The notes under the pieces were generated by a model. The model saw nothing but the letters and a program-made list of their open reading frames with translations. It ran no database searches and was not told the DNA's origin. 64,000 nucleotides of DNA. Source: Oopsacas minuta (lineage: Eukaryota; Porifera; Hexactinellida; Lyssacinosida; Leucopsacidae). Both the position numbers and the translations under genes were made by a program. Numbering within the stretch: position 1 is the first letter of the stretch; each line of letters begins with the position of its first letter. Below are positions 19,685 through 30,400 of this stretch, in pieces. The stretch spans positions 310,690 through 374,689 of the forward strand of contig JAKMXF010000354.1 of assembly GCA_024704765.1 (NCBI GenBank), read 5' to 3'.

Positions 19685-21349
19685 TTAAAATAGTGCTATA
19701 GTACTTGTATTCAGTTCAAGTGTAGCTCCAAGGCCATTATGCAGGACTGCATATTCACTTCTAGCAATTTGTGCAAGAGATGGAATCTTGTTTTCTAATG
19801 GATCAAATCTTTTTAATATTTCCTTTAGGACACGAGTAATGCAATGATATGATTTGTAATTCCAAGACAAGATGACTAGATACCCATATAGACCCTCACG
19901 TAAACACAGTTCGATATTTTTTACATCCATAAATGTAGCAGACACGATAGTAACAGCCATATGCAGATAACTATCCATCAAACCTCTACTGTATTTAAAT
20001 TTCCACAACGGAGCTGATTGGGGAATAAATAGCATATCAATGAATGGGAGAATTGTACCCCAGGAGGTTCCTCTCAGCTTCTCTCGCTCTGCTATGTCAA
20101 CAGCAGAAGTACAGTTTCTTTGTTGTTGAAATTTAATTTTGAAGTAACCAGGTGAGTAACCGGTTGGAAGATCAAAGGTAGGGTTACGTAAGAGAGCCAT
20201 GTAGAACATAATCAGCCCGTATGCTATATCTGAATCTGCGTTTAGAAAGAAATCTAACCTCTCCAACTTGTTACTAAGTTTCTGTACAATTCCAGCTTTC
20301 ATCATCACCAATGGAACGTTTGGATGGCTTGCCAGAGTGAATAGAAGTGTGCTAGTTATACTCATAGCAAATCTATTGGGTGTCTTAGTGAAATAGTCCA
20401 CGAGTTTCGTCAAGAATTTCTGACTGGTCCCCAGGAACTTCTGTCCAGCGGGAAACTCACCAAATCCAGCTAACAATCCAACACATCCATATTTTATTTC
20501 TGTTGTGGCTTTGGTAGAAATAAAGCGGTCAAGAGCTAGTATGTGAACCTTCTTATTCATAAGTAGAACCCTCTCTTCAAGGTTCTCTCCATAATCCCAC
20601 AACATAAGCATACAAGAGACAGCCAAGTTTTCATAAATTTCTTGATCTGCCCATTCCCATATTTCGATCACTCTATCGATCACTCCTTCATTTGTCAAGT
20701 ATAGTCTATGACAGGTGGTAGCTTCGTCTCTCCAAGGAAGTAGGACACGTTCATACATATAATCCATACTTTGCTTAAGTTCATCTACGTCATCAATGAG
20801 TTCAATATCTGTGATGGGTGGAGGCGGGGATTCAGTAGATTTTATCTTTGGGGGGTTGATATGCTTGTTGTAGAATGCTGTTATCTTATTAGCGTGCTCA
20901 AGGACCAATGGAAATCTGTCAGAACAAGAACGTCCGAAATAAATTAATTGGAGCTGATCTCCCCCTCTGAGAGAGACATCCTGAGAAAGAGATTGGTAGT
21001 CAAACAGTATCATCTCTTTGACAGACAGCTGTAGTTGACAGATGATAGGAATCTGTAATTTGTCAGAGATGAGTTGTTTCAGATCTCTAACTGTTTCTGG
21101 GAGTTCTTCTATACGCAATAGCTTATTGTGCCTACGTTCTGTGTATTCACAGTAACACTGTAGCGTTAGAGTAGTTGGTAAGCGGAGTCTGCAGCGTATT
21201 CGAGGAGGGGAAACATGGAAGGGAATGAATTGTGGACAGGATATTTGGTTAATTTTCTGTTGTTTGATTTCACCGGCGTATTGTAGTGATTGACTGATAG
21301 TGGAATTTCGTAAAGAACGTTTCCTACTATTACTTACAGTCATTTGCAT
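19685..21349 (-). CDS. Ubiquitin-like / armadillo-like repeat protein, function unknown
   Basis: A single coding exon. The open frame extends to 21361, but the first ATG is at 21347-21349, giving about 554 residues. After a basic N-terminus there is a ubiquitin-like fold (about 75-145: LPETVRDLKQLISDKLQIP, then LRGGDQLQLIYFG). A helical region resembling ARM/HEAT repeats follows to the C-terminus (for example EIKYGCVGLLAGFGEFPAGQ and SITSTLLFTLASHPNVPLVM). A UBL followed by ARM repeats recalls the N-terminal half of ELMO, but no ELMO or PH domain is present. The start codon overlaps ATGACTGTAAGT, which looks like a splice donor, so a spliced variant cannot be excluded. I do not recognise a named orthologue. 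Confidence 0.7.
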   Translation of the reverse strand: MQMTVSNSRKRSLRNSTISQSLQYAGEIKQQKINQISCPQFIPFHVSPPRIRCRLRLPTTLTLQCYCEYTERRHNKLLRIEELPETVRDLKQLISDKLQIPIICQLQLSVKEMILFDYQSLSQDVSLRGGDQLQLIYFGRSCSDRFPLVLEHANKITAFYNKHINPPKIKSTESPPPPITDIELIDDVDELKQSMDYMYERVLLPWRDEATTCHRLYLTNEGVIDRVIEIWEWADQEIYENLAVSCMLMLWDYGENLEERVLLMNKKVHILALDRFISTKATTEIKYGCVGLLAGFGEFPAGQKFLGTSQKFLTKLVDYFTKTPNRFAMSITSTLLFTLASHPNVPLVMMKAGIVQKLSNKLERLDFFLNADSDIAYGLIMFYMALLRNPTFDLPTGYSPGYFKIKFQQQRNCTSAVDIAEREKLRGTSWGTILPFIDMLFIPQSAPLWKFKYSRGLMDSYLHMAVTIVSATFMDVKNIELCLREGLYGYLVILSWNYKSYHCITRVLKEILKRFDPLENKIPSLAQIARSEYAVLHNGLGATLELNTSTIALF

Positions 21350-22255
21350 AGTATCAATCAATACAGAAAGCTTGTAGTGGCACTAAAGTAATATTATTTT
21401 GAATACGCCACTGTGCAAAGTGCATTTACAAAACTAATGTGCACTACAGCCATGTAATATGGTAGTGTTTCAATAGCTTAGAACAAGAAATCAGACTTGA
21501 GGACGAACAAGCTGTATGAGGTTACATTTCTTTGTTCTAGGAAATCACAAAATTTAGAATACCGAAAAGGTGAAGATAATGTAAGGATTTACATTAACTA
21601 AGCATTTGCCTATTTGATTAATTATAAATAATTATCTATCTAAGCGTTAATTCAATCAAGGTTGCAACAGAATAGTTCAATGTTCGGTTACCAACTGAAT
21701 ATCATCAGTGTTCGGTTGGGCAAACTGAATAATATCAGTATTCGGTTAGGTTACTATTCATGAATACTGATATTCGGTTCGAGCGGTTTCAACCTTGAAT
21801 TTAATTAATGCACACAATAATCGTATTGGAATAAATGTTAGAAGTTTCATAGGTAGAGGTCGCCACGGATTTTCGGCCCGACGCATGCATACTAGTGCAT
21901 AGCATAGAATATTTTATAGAAACTGAATGAAAAGGTAATAAACCAGAGCATTCAGAAACTGTGATGAATAATAATTTCAAAGTTGATCAGGGAATTATAT
22001 AGTAAAAGAACAGTCTATTCGGGACCCTAAAGTAGAGACGCGAAGACTGGTTTCTAATCTTGTGGGACGAGGGCATTGGGCATATAAAACACTTCCTAGT
22101 TGCTGAACTAATCATTATGCAACTACAAGGATTTAAATATACAATTCTTTCTCCGATAATATCAACAAAATAAATACACAACTATGATATCTCAATTAAA
22201 TGAAAAAATTGTGAATAAAAAATAAATCTCATGGTGCATGATGAAACAGCTGGAC
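21350..22255. other. Spacer with a TTCGGTT repeat element
   Basis: At about 21652-21806 the unit CAGTATTCGGTT recurs four times, bounded by TCAAGGTTGCAAC on the left and GTTTCAACCTTGAA on the right as near-inverted ends. This suggests a small non-autonomous element of about 155 bp. No gene is recognised; the promoter of the UBL/ARM gene and the 3' UTR of the P450 should lie here. Confidence 0.45.
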
Positions 22256-23806
22256 TTAATGAGAAGGTAACTTCTGTAAGTTAACATACAAACCTCCTTC
22301 ACACTTGGTGATAACTTGGGGAATACGTACAATCTTTTTAGGGACAGATATCAATTCAAAATTATTCAGAATCTTGCTAATAGCTATCACTTCTTCGTTG
22401 ATGGCAAACTTCTGCCCAATGCAATTCCTAGGGCCCCCAGAGAATGGAACATACGCGAAAGGATGTCCCCCAGGAATTTCCTCCTCGAAACGATAAGGAT
22501 TGTACTTTTCGGGATCTTCCCAAATATCGGGTCTCCTATGACATAAAGTTATGGCCAATATAAGCCACACTCCTTTGGGAATGGTGTACTCGCCTATAGT
22601 CAATTCTTCTGTCAATAGTCTATGAACAAAGGGTACAGGTGGATATATTCGCATTGATTCCTTAATACACATGGTAGTGAACTTAAGATTACTGACGTCA
22701 TCGTACTCAATGAATTCTCTCTCCTGCAATAGATCACGTATCTCTTGTCTACATTTCTGCTGGTACTCAGGATGAAGTCCTAACAAGTACAATGTCCAAG
22801 ATATTCCAGATGATGTCGTGTCATGACCTTCAAACAGGAATGTATCCATCTCCTCCATAATGTCATTATCAGATAATTGTGCGCCGGATTGATCTGTAGC
22901 TGTCAAGAGGATGTCAATGAAATCCTTCTTCTTCTTACCAGAACTAAGAGCGTTCATATCTTCCATGAAAGCTCGCCTCCTCGCTTTAATAACTTTCAGG
23001 GAATGGTCGTGTATTATCTTACAACATTTACGGAATTTAAAGCCTTCAGGAGACATATGGAAAACCGATCTGACTTGATAGGGTACGTATGTGATTTGAG
23101 AATTAGAACTGATATTGTTGAAATATATAGCATCAATATACTTTCTGTCAATTGAACCAGATTCCTGACAATTCGAACTATAGGAGCATGCACAGCGTAG
23201 CATTACATCTAACGTCATTAATCCTATGTCATCACCTATCTCCAGCTGAGATTTCCCTTCCTGTAGTGAGCGCTCCCACTTCCCAATCAAACAATCAACA
23301 GCTTCATTGTATATTGAAATATAGCTATGTAGTATCTCGAAATGGAATGCAGGCGTCAACAGACGTCTCCTAGTATGCCATTTTTGGAAATTTGAGATTA
23401 GCAAACCTTCGCCTAAATAAGGTTTAACAATGTTGTATACCTTAGCTTTAGGGGCTGTATTCGCTTTCATTGTTAAGACACGGCCAATAACTTCAGGGTG
23501 TGTAAGCATAATAGCGTATAAGAACGGACCCATGCGTACCCTGAAGAATTGAAGCCTTATATTATCTCTCACGAATTGTTCACACCACAGCAGACCTTGT
23601 TCAGTGGGGTTGAAGAATCGCATTGTACCCCAAAATATTTCGACTGGAGGTCCGGGAAGTTTATCAAGGATGTTTTTATTCTTTGAGAGATAAACGAACG
23701 CCTCTAGCACATAGAGCTGGTAGATGAGAAGTGCGAAAAAGATTGGAATTACTACGTAGATGAAACAGTCCCAGAGGAGAAGAGTTACATTTTCAACTGC
23801 AAACAT
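22256..23806 (-). CDS. Cytochrome P450, CYP4 family-like
   Basis: A complete intronless gene of 516 residues, typical P450 length. An N-terminal membrane anchor (about 8-35) precedes the KLPGPP hinge. Helix C has WHTRRRLLTPAFHF. Helix I has FLFEGHDTTSSG, including the glutamate that binds haem covalently in many CYP4 enzymes. The ExxR motif is KESMR (about 380), and the haem loop is FSGGPRNCIGQ, with the cysteine ligand near 460. CYP4 enzymes are ER-bound monooxygenases, often omega-hydroxylases of fatty acids; the substrate here is unknown. Start: ATG at 23804-23806. Confidence 0.93.
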   Translation of the reverse strand: MFAVENVTLLLWDCFIYVVIPIFFALLIYQLYVLEAFVYLSKNKNILDKLPGPPVEIFWGTMRFFNPTEQGLLWCEQFVRDNIRLQFFRVRMGPFLYAIMLTHPEVIGRVLTMKANTAPKAKVYNIVKPYLGEGLLISNFQKWHTRRRLLTPAFHFEILHSYISIYNEAVDCLIGKWERSLQEGKSQLEIGDDIGLMTLDVMLRCACSYSSNCQESGSIDRKYIDAIYFNNISSNSQITYVPYQVRSVFHMSPEGFKFRKCCKIIHDHSLKVIKARRRAFMEDMNALSSGKKKKDFIDILLTATDQSGAQLSDNDIMEEMDTFLFEGHDTTSSGISWTLYLLGLHPEYQQKCRQEIRDLLQEREFIEYDDVSNLKFTTMCIKESMRIYPPVPFVHRLLTEELTIGEYTIPKGVWLILAITLCHRRPDIWEDPEKYNPYRFEEEIPGGHPFAYVPFSGGPRNCIGQKFAINEEVIAISKILNNFELISVPKKIVRIPQVITKCEGGLYVNLQKLPSH

Positions 23807-24136
23807 ACCGCCTATTCACTATTCACAAAGTAATCAAAAAATTGTACAAAAATATAATTAGAAATTAGTAAACTTTAAAGTATGTATCGATTGTCAGTAT
23901 TTCTTCATCCAACATTACTGTTTTAGAAATTTAACAGAATTAACAATTTTCAAAAGAGTAAAACGCGGAGTAATCTGATCAATTGCAATATTTACAAATG
24001 TAACAAACGCAAACAATTATTAAAAATCTATTTTACTAACTAACACATCGTATATTTGAGTAATTAGAAACTAATTTAAGTGCAGTCGAATGTATTCGTA
24101 AATAAAACTACAAATTTTAGTTAGAAAAAGATTAAA

Positions 24137-25648
24137 TTAAACTGAAGGTTCGACTGAATAGGTATTCGTAGATAAATGAAACTCCTCTACATCATTAAGT
24201 GTTGTAATGACATTATAGTGTCGATCATCTTCTGCTGAGATATTAATGATTCTCTCATTAGGATAATTTCCTGGAGGGTAATAAGTGATGAAGTCCTCCT
24301 TACCAAAGGAGGAGATACGATAAACTCGTATCTGCATTCCTAGGGTATAACCCAATAGTACCATCTCAATCTATTAACATTTATCTAGTGATTAATGTAA
24401 TATGAGATTTAATACAAAAGTACAAAAGCAATTACCATTTCTAGTCCGCCTATACTTCCTACATTATTTAGATGATTAATTAAGAAGTCTTCAAGTGATA
24501 GGGAAGTCTCTCTCAGAAAAAAGTGCTCCATCCCATTTGGGAGTTCTTCACCCGTCTGCGACAATTCCCAGAACTCAGCAGATTTAACGAACATGTAAAA
24601 TTTAATGGCTTCCATCAAAGAGAAGTCAAAACGTTCCGACGGATTTGAGTTAAGATTGTGTAAGAAGTAAACTCTTCCGTCCATCCTAGTAGTAGCTGTC
24701 CTAACTTTATTTAACTATCAAAATAGGAAATAATAATAATACACAAGTTTTACACTAAATAAAATACCGATTAAATGCTTACTTCATAAGCTAAGTTACC
24801 TACACACATCTTCAGGACACTGATTGCATCTCCGAGTTCATGGAATTCTTCTTTGTTAGCAAACGACCACTTCTCCAAGAATGGGTATTTTTCAAATATT
24901 GGTCCAACACACTATATGACAAAGTTAGTGAGTATAGTATTTTATCCAATTAGTTGATTATAAATATACTCACTAACTTCTTGTACTTTTTCTGGACATC
25001 CCATTTTAGCTAGGAGAGGACAGTCAGTCAAATTCTCTATTGAAAATGTCTGGAATAGATTAGAACGAATTGCACAGTAGTTATCTCCACGGATTTGCAG
25101 CAGATGAGTATAACCTAAAACTCCCAGTTCATTATACCCCTATAAACAATTGAGAGAACATATCTATTGGTGTACATGCATTGGACAAGCTCCACTCATT
25201 ATATTGAGGACAGTCTAACATTATTAAACTTTTCAATGCCTAAAACGAGCTATCTCTCGCAACAAACGTAATAATACAATAACTACAGTAGTAGCTCTCA
25301 TTTTGCTTAACAATATTTCGAAACGAATTTAAAATATTTCCAATAATATATTTCCAATCTAACAGTACGTATTCAATTCCTGTAATTATGAATGGATATT
25401 ATTAAAACACATTAATCAGTGTGCTACTAGAAAATCTGAAAGTGAATGTTATCATTACAGCTAACGATGTTTGTAAATTCACATAAACTCACTTTCCTAA
25501 TCCGATCTGCTGTGTCAGTTTTCCCTAACCATTCTTGTGCTATGTAATTTTTGAATGTGATTGGATACCCAACACTGAGGCGTGGATTCACTGACGGTTC
25601 AGTTAAGGGAAAATCAGTTGTTTCTTCTAAGTGATTAATGCTAGCCAT
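24137..25648 (-). CDS. OTULIN: OTULIN-like linear-ubiquitin deubiquitinase
   Basis: Five coding exons (25493-25648, 24978-25139, 24783-24911, 24436-24714, 24137-24370), all joined in phase 0, give 319 residues. The active-site segment IRGDNYCAIRSNLFQ carries the catalytic cysteine (about residue 74), and the C-terminal SAEDDRHYN carries the catalytic histidine (about 293) and supporting asparagine (295). MVLLGYTLGMQIRVYR and EDFITYYP also match OTULIN/FAM105. OTULIN cleaves Met1-linked ubiquitin chains and restrains LUBAC signalling. The vertebrate N-terminal PIM region is not recognisable. Introns are 65-68 bp except the first (353 bp). Confidence 0.88.
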
Positions 25649-26111
25649 TTACATCTAGTGTGCGGAATGAGTTATATACATTTATTTATTATGTGTTGGA
25701 ATAATTACAATAAACAAAGCTGTGTGGCCTTGTACATTTCATAATCTGAAAAGTTCAGAAATTTATTCCACGTACTGATTAATCCTGACATACACATGTC
25801 ATTTTGACATCTCGGAGTATTTGAGGTACCAATCATAAATATAGAAAGAATTAATTACATATAAGGCCAAGAAGAACTTGTTACTACATGACATCCTGCT
25901 GAACTATGGGCTGGCGGTATTTCTTAAGCATTAGGTCATTATAATATGACTTAGAGATAAATTTGATACGAGAACACGCTAAACGAAGCATAACCAATTT
26001 TCTGTAAATGTATTAATCGTGTATTGAATCAAACTGAGTAATGATAATATAGAGTAGCTAAACATATTGGAGGTGCGGTGGAGTTGAAACAAGTCTCCAA
26101 CTAATAGAGAC

Positions 26112-26378
26112 CTGTTGTATGATATTTTGAGGCACTGTATTATAGTACCATGGATATTCAATATCTATAATATTTTGAGGCAGTTGGAATCCATAGAAAT
26201 TTGTGCGATTAATTTAGTTCCAGTTTGACTTGATGATAATCTCAGTTATTACCAGATGTGTATTATTACAACTCATATTACTAACTCCTCTTTTTCCATT
26301 ATTTCAGTTATTTTCATCCCCAACTTATTTGAATCAATAATATAAATTTACTAATCGATAATAAAGTTCATATATAAT

Positions 26379-26443
<65 letters not shown>

Positions 26444-26637
26444 TCCTACACAACAGTACGTAGGAGTCGAGTCTCATAAATAGAAAGGTTAATCGAAATC
26501 AAGAGTAATTTGGTCAACGACGACTCCAAAGGTTGGTGTAGGGTTGTTCACCAGTGAAGTTACTGCCTCAAAATATTATAGATATTGAATATCCATAGTA
26601 CTATAATACAGTGCCTCAAAATATCATACAACAGACC
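26112..26637. mobile_element. Foldback element with ~73-bp inverted arms around a CA microsatellite
   Basis: The left arm (about 26112-26184) and the right arm (about 26563-26637) are nearly perfect reverse complements; for example GATATTTTGAGGCACTG on the left matches CAGTGCCTCAAAATATC on the right. One mismatch is seen in the central part. The arms enclose about 380 bp including the CA repeat. This is typical of a foldback or long-TIR non-autonomous DNA element. Confidence 0.75.
26380..26441. repeat. (AC)n microsatellite
   Basis: About thirty uninterrupted AC dinucleotides inside the foldback element. Read directly. Confidence 0.97.
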
Positions 26638-26667
26638 TAACCTATAAGTGAATATAAGTCTCAAATA

Positions 26668-27117
26668 CAGTGGAAGCCGCTTAATCGGGACAATGATTAG
26701 GGAACAAATTTTTTACATAGAAAAATCACCGGATAATTGGGACATCGAATTGGTTAATCGGGATTTTTTATCCCGATTAACCGAATATGAACTTTATTTC
26801 GCTTAATTAGGATTTTATCCCAAATAAACGATTGTATATTTATTCAGAATGATTGTAATATGGTTTGTTTATAAAACTAGGAATTTTAATATTCTACAAC
26901 GATAACAATACAACACCGATACAATTGCAATTTACAAACTAAGATTATTAACTCTGCTCACTCCCTATATAATCAAGATTTAGTAGTAGTGTAATATGAT
27001 ATTTCTGGTTATGATCTGAGACCATGGAAACTAGTTTGAATACTTAAATATATCATAATCGGTTAGTCGGGACAAAACATTGACTCCCGAGCTGTCCCGA
27101 TTAAGTGGCTTCCACTG
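26668..27117. mobile_element. Pogo/Tigger-like MITE, 450 bp
   Basis: Ends are CAGTGGAAGCCGCTTAATC on the left and GATTAAGTGGCTTCCACTG on the right, about 25 bp with one mismatch, flanked by TA on both sides. CAGT-starting ends with TA target duplications are typical of pogo/Tigger elements of the Tc1/mariner superfamily. The interior repeats TTAATCGGGA-like motifs and has no transposase frame. Confidence 0.82.
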
Positions 27118-27458
27118 TAATACGAAATTAAATTCCAAACATGAATTACTGTGAAACACAGATTACTCTTGTACCTCATCAGCTAATTGCACAACAAAAG
27201 ATACAACGTTACAGTAAATGGAATTAAATTGCATAACTAATTAATAATATACGATATAAACCAAAATATCCTTACTAATCAAAGATTAATGAAATATTAT
27301 AGATACTACGTGTCCTAATGCCTAATAAGGCTAACATGTCTACGAGAAAGTATCGAGAAAGCAAGCTATATATAAACCAACTTTTACAGCTCAGGAATAG
27401 AAATTAGTGATCTTCGATAAGTTATAGCAAACTTCGCTGTCTCAATAATAAAGAATCG

Positions 27459-30400
27459 ATGGTGAGTTAAAAGTGTACATTATCCTATTATGTGTTCTCG
27501 AAAATAAAATAGCCGAATAGAAATATATTTTTGCTAATATTCCATCCCAAAATAACTTTGTTGTGTTGTATCAGATATTCGGAAAATCTATATTATTAAA
27601 TTGCAATTTTGTCTGTCTGTTTGTTCGTTTGTCCGTTGTCAAGGAAGGATTTATGGAATGTTGGATTGAATTCGAATTTCTCAATTCTGGGATGTCGCAT
27701 AACTCTACACATTTATCATATTTAGAAGGAAGTAAACATAATTCAATAAAACATGACTAAACATATCGAATATGCTGAATCTGAAGTTCACACTTTTTAA
27801 CTAATCATATGTAAATTTATTGCTGTTTTTATGAATATAAAGTAAACAAATAATTGAAATCTTGAAACAATCGTAGAGACATGCTCCCAACAAATATATG
27901 GAGTAACAAAGTAAGCTGAATCCGAATTTCGCATATCTCTTGTGTACAAAAGGAATGAAAGTATGAAACTTCCGATAAATGATACGAACTAAAGTACGAA
28001 AGTAGAAATTATTCATATTTGCATATTTACAGGGGAAGTTGAGGATCATAACTATAGCATGTTTACTGCTAATACAAATAATAGGCAACTACAATGTAGA
28101 ATGCGGGATAATACAACCACCAGCAGAGATAACAAATGGTAACCTCAGTTTCAACAATGAACAACTCGTCATTACGCTTTCCTTTAATACATCAGTCTAT
28201 AATTTCCTATTCTTCCTTGAAGGAATATCTCTCTCCAATTCAATGAGTTTCGATTCTCCATGTACATTTACTGATCTTAACATCTCTGTCTCCTTTAATC
28301 TAACGCGGTTAACTCAACATAACTTAACAGTATCTATATCAGATAGTGAAGATATTATAAGGTTTATAGGGGATTACCAAGATTTGACGTGTCTAGAGGA
28401 TATTAACTCTACTTTCATACAACTACCAACAGATTTCATAACACCATCACTGCCGCAAACAATATATCCACTAGAAGTAATACCTGATACCACGTCTCCG
28501 TTTTACATCGTTAATAGCACAATAATAGATCTCAGATTGGGATTTATTCGCAGTACATTCTCTGAACTAATAGTCCCTAATTCTTTCAATATTTCACTAT
28601 TGAGTTTATCGCCTTCAATGGGACCAAATACTTCAGAAATTCTACAACTCTCAACCTTTATCAATTCTCAAATCATGACAGGTGTCAATAGAACCTATTC
28701 TATCAGACTAGAAGTGTTTGAGCTACCATATGTGGCTGAATTTTGCGATAACTCGTGTTATTTACACATTGGTATCGGTGAGGTTGCAAGTGACGTATTC
28801 GGAAATCCGATAACATCTGATGGTGTAGTCGTATCAGCTGAATTGATAAACTATGAACCAGAAATATTTGAAGGGAATTTGTTTACAATTCCATACAGCG
28901 CCACACAAATATCAGTCAGTATATCCCCTCCTATCGAACGTGTTGAAGATGTACTGGGATATCAAGTATACTTATTCCCACTTATAGTTAGTTACTACAA
29001 TGGGAATTGCAATTACAGTCGTGCCTTCCAATTCCAGGAGGGGAAGAATGTCACACAGTGGATTGCAGAAAATCCACTCTTTAGCGGTAGTTTTCCTCCT
29101 TGTCTTAATACTAGTGACTATAGATGTCATTACTCAAACGGAGAGAATGTAACAATTGACATATTTCCAGGGTATGATTTCGCTAACATACTCATCACTC
29201 TCTATCCTCAAATTATGTTCAATTATACTAGCAATTTTTTCTTAATCGATGACTTTTATGATGAGGTTTTGGATATAAAAATTTTCACAAATGATCCTGA
29301 AAATCAACAACAACCTGGAAACGAAACAAATATTCCTTTACCAAAGGGAAACGAAACAAATATTCCTTTACCAAAGGGAAACGAAACAAATATTCCTTTA
29401 CCAAAGGGAAACCAGGTTTTGATGACATGGAATGTAGATCCTAGTTTCTGTGATCAGCATCAACTCACAATCAAATATGGATTACAAGGACAAAACGAAT
29501 ATAAAAGAGGGATTGGGTTTGTGCCAACACAAAATTTCAATTCGTATATTTCTCTGGACAGACAAACAACATGTGTAGACCAGTATGTGTATATCTACGC
29601 TAATTCAAGGGTGATTCAAATTGTCCCAGAAATTAGGATCAATTCATCTCAAATTCACGTCCCTGAAGGTAGCTGTACCTACGTTGAACTGGCATCGTTC
29701 ACTCCATTCATCCCACTGTTCCCTTTTGAATTAGATAGACCAGTAATAACAAGCGCGATAGATAGGTCTAACAGTATCTCACTTACTTGGATTGGCTACG
29801 AACCGGAACCTGGATTTGAAATAGATTTCTACAACGTATACAGCTTTCCAATATTCAATATGAAGTATAATGGTGGGTCTTGTAATGACGTCACATCACA
29901 GACATCACCGAGAGAGTTCACCTTCCAACCCACTGAATACTACATACACAGTGTTAGGCTACCTCAAGATGATTTCCCACTCACATGTCCTCCAAAAGAA
30001 GTAGCTAACATTCCATATCAATGCTACTCAGAATTGTATGTTCCAAGATCAATTTCTATTACTTACGACGCTAGGTATGCATATGGTATTATCGTGGAAG
30101 CAGTTACAAGACACAACGTAACTAATGCAGTGCAGAGGGTTGGAAGTTTCCCATTCATCTTTGATACATTTTCAGTGTTTGGAGCTAACAATGGTCCCTT
30201 TCTGGAAATAGACTGGAATACACAACTATGCCAAACAGAATCCTCATTCATATTCTTCCATTACTTCTCTCCTGGAAATACTGAGTTCAGCCCTCTACTT
30301 GAGCTAAACTCGATAGTTTCCCCATGTTCTGATGGAAAGCTTCTGAATACTGAGATTCTAGAACCAAATTACCCCTATTACGTAAACTATCTCTCAGAGG

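Larger units (their letters stand above)
25649..27458. other. Repeat-rich spacer upstream of OTULIN and GPCR B
   Basis: No gene is recognised. The spacer holds a foldback repeat around a CA microsatellite, a pogo-like MITE (both listed separately) and the divergent promoters of OTULIN (minus) and GPCR B (plus). Confidence 0.5.

Noticed and set aside
27563-27760. 65-codon plus-strand frame
   Set aside because: It lies in the inferred first intron of GPCR B and has no recognisable features.
28039-28041. TTG as start codon of GPCR B
   Set aside because: Animals rarely start at TTG, and an upstream ATG with donor and a matching acceptor gives a better signal peptide in phase.
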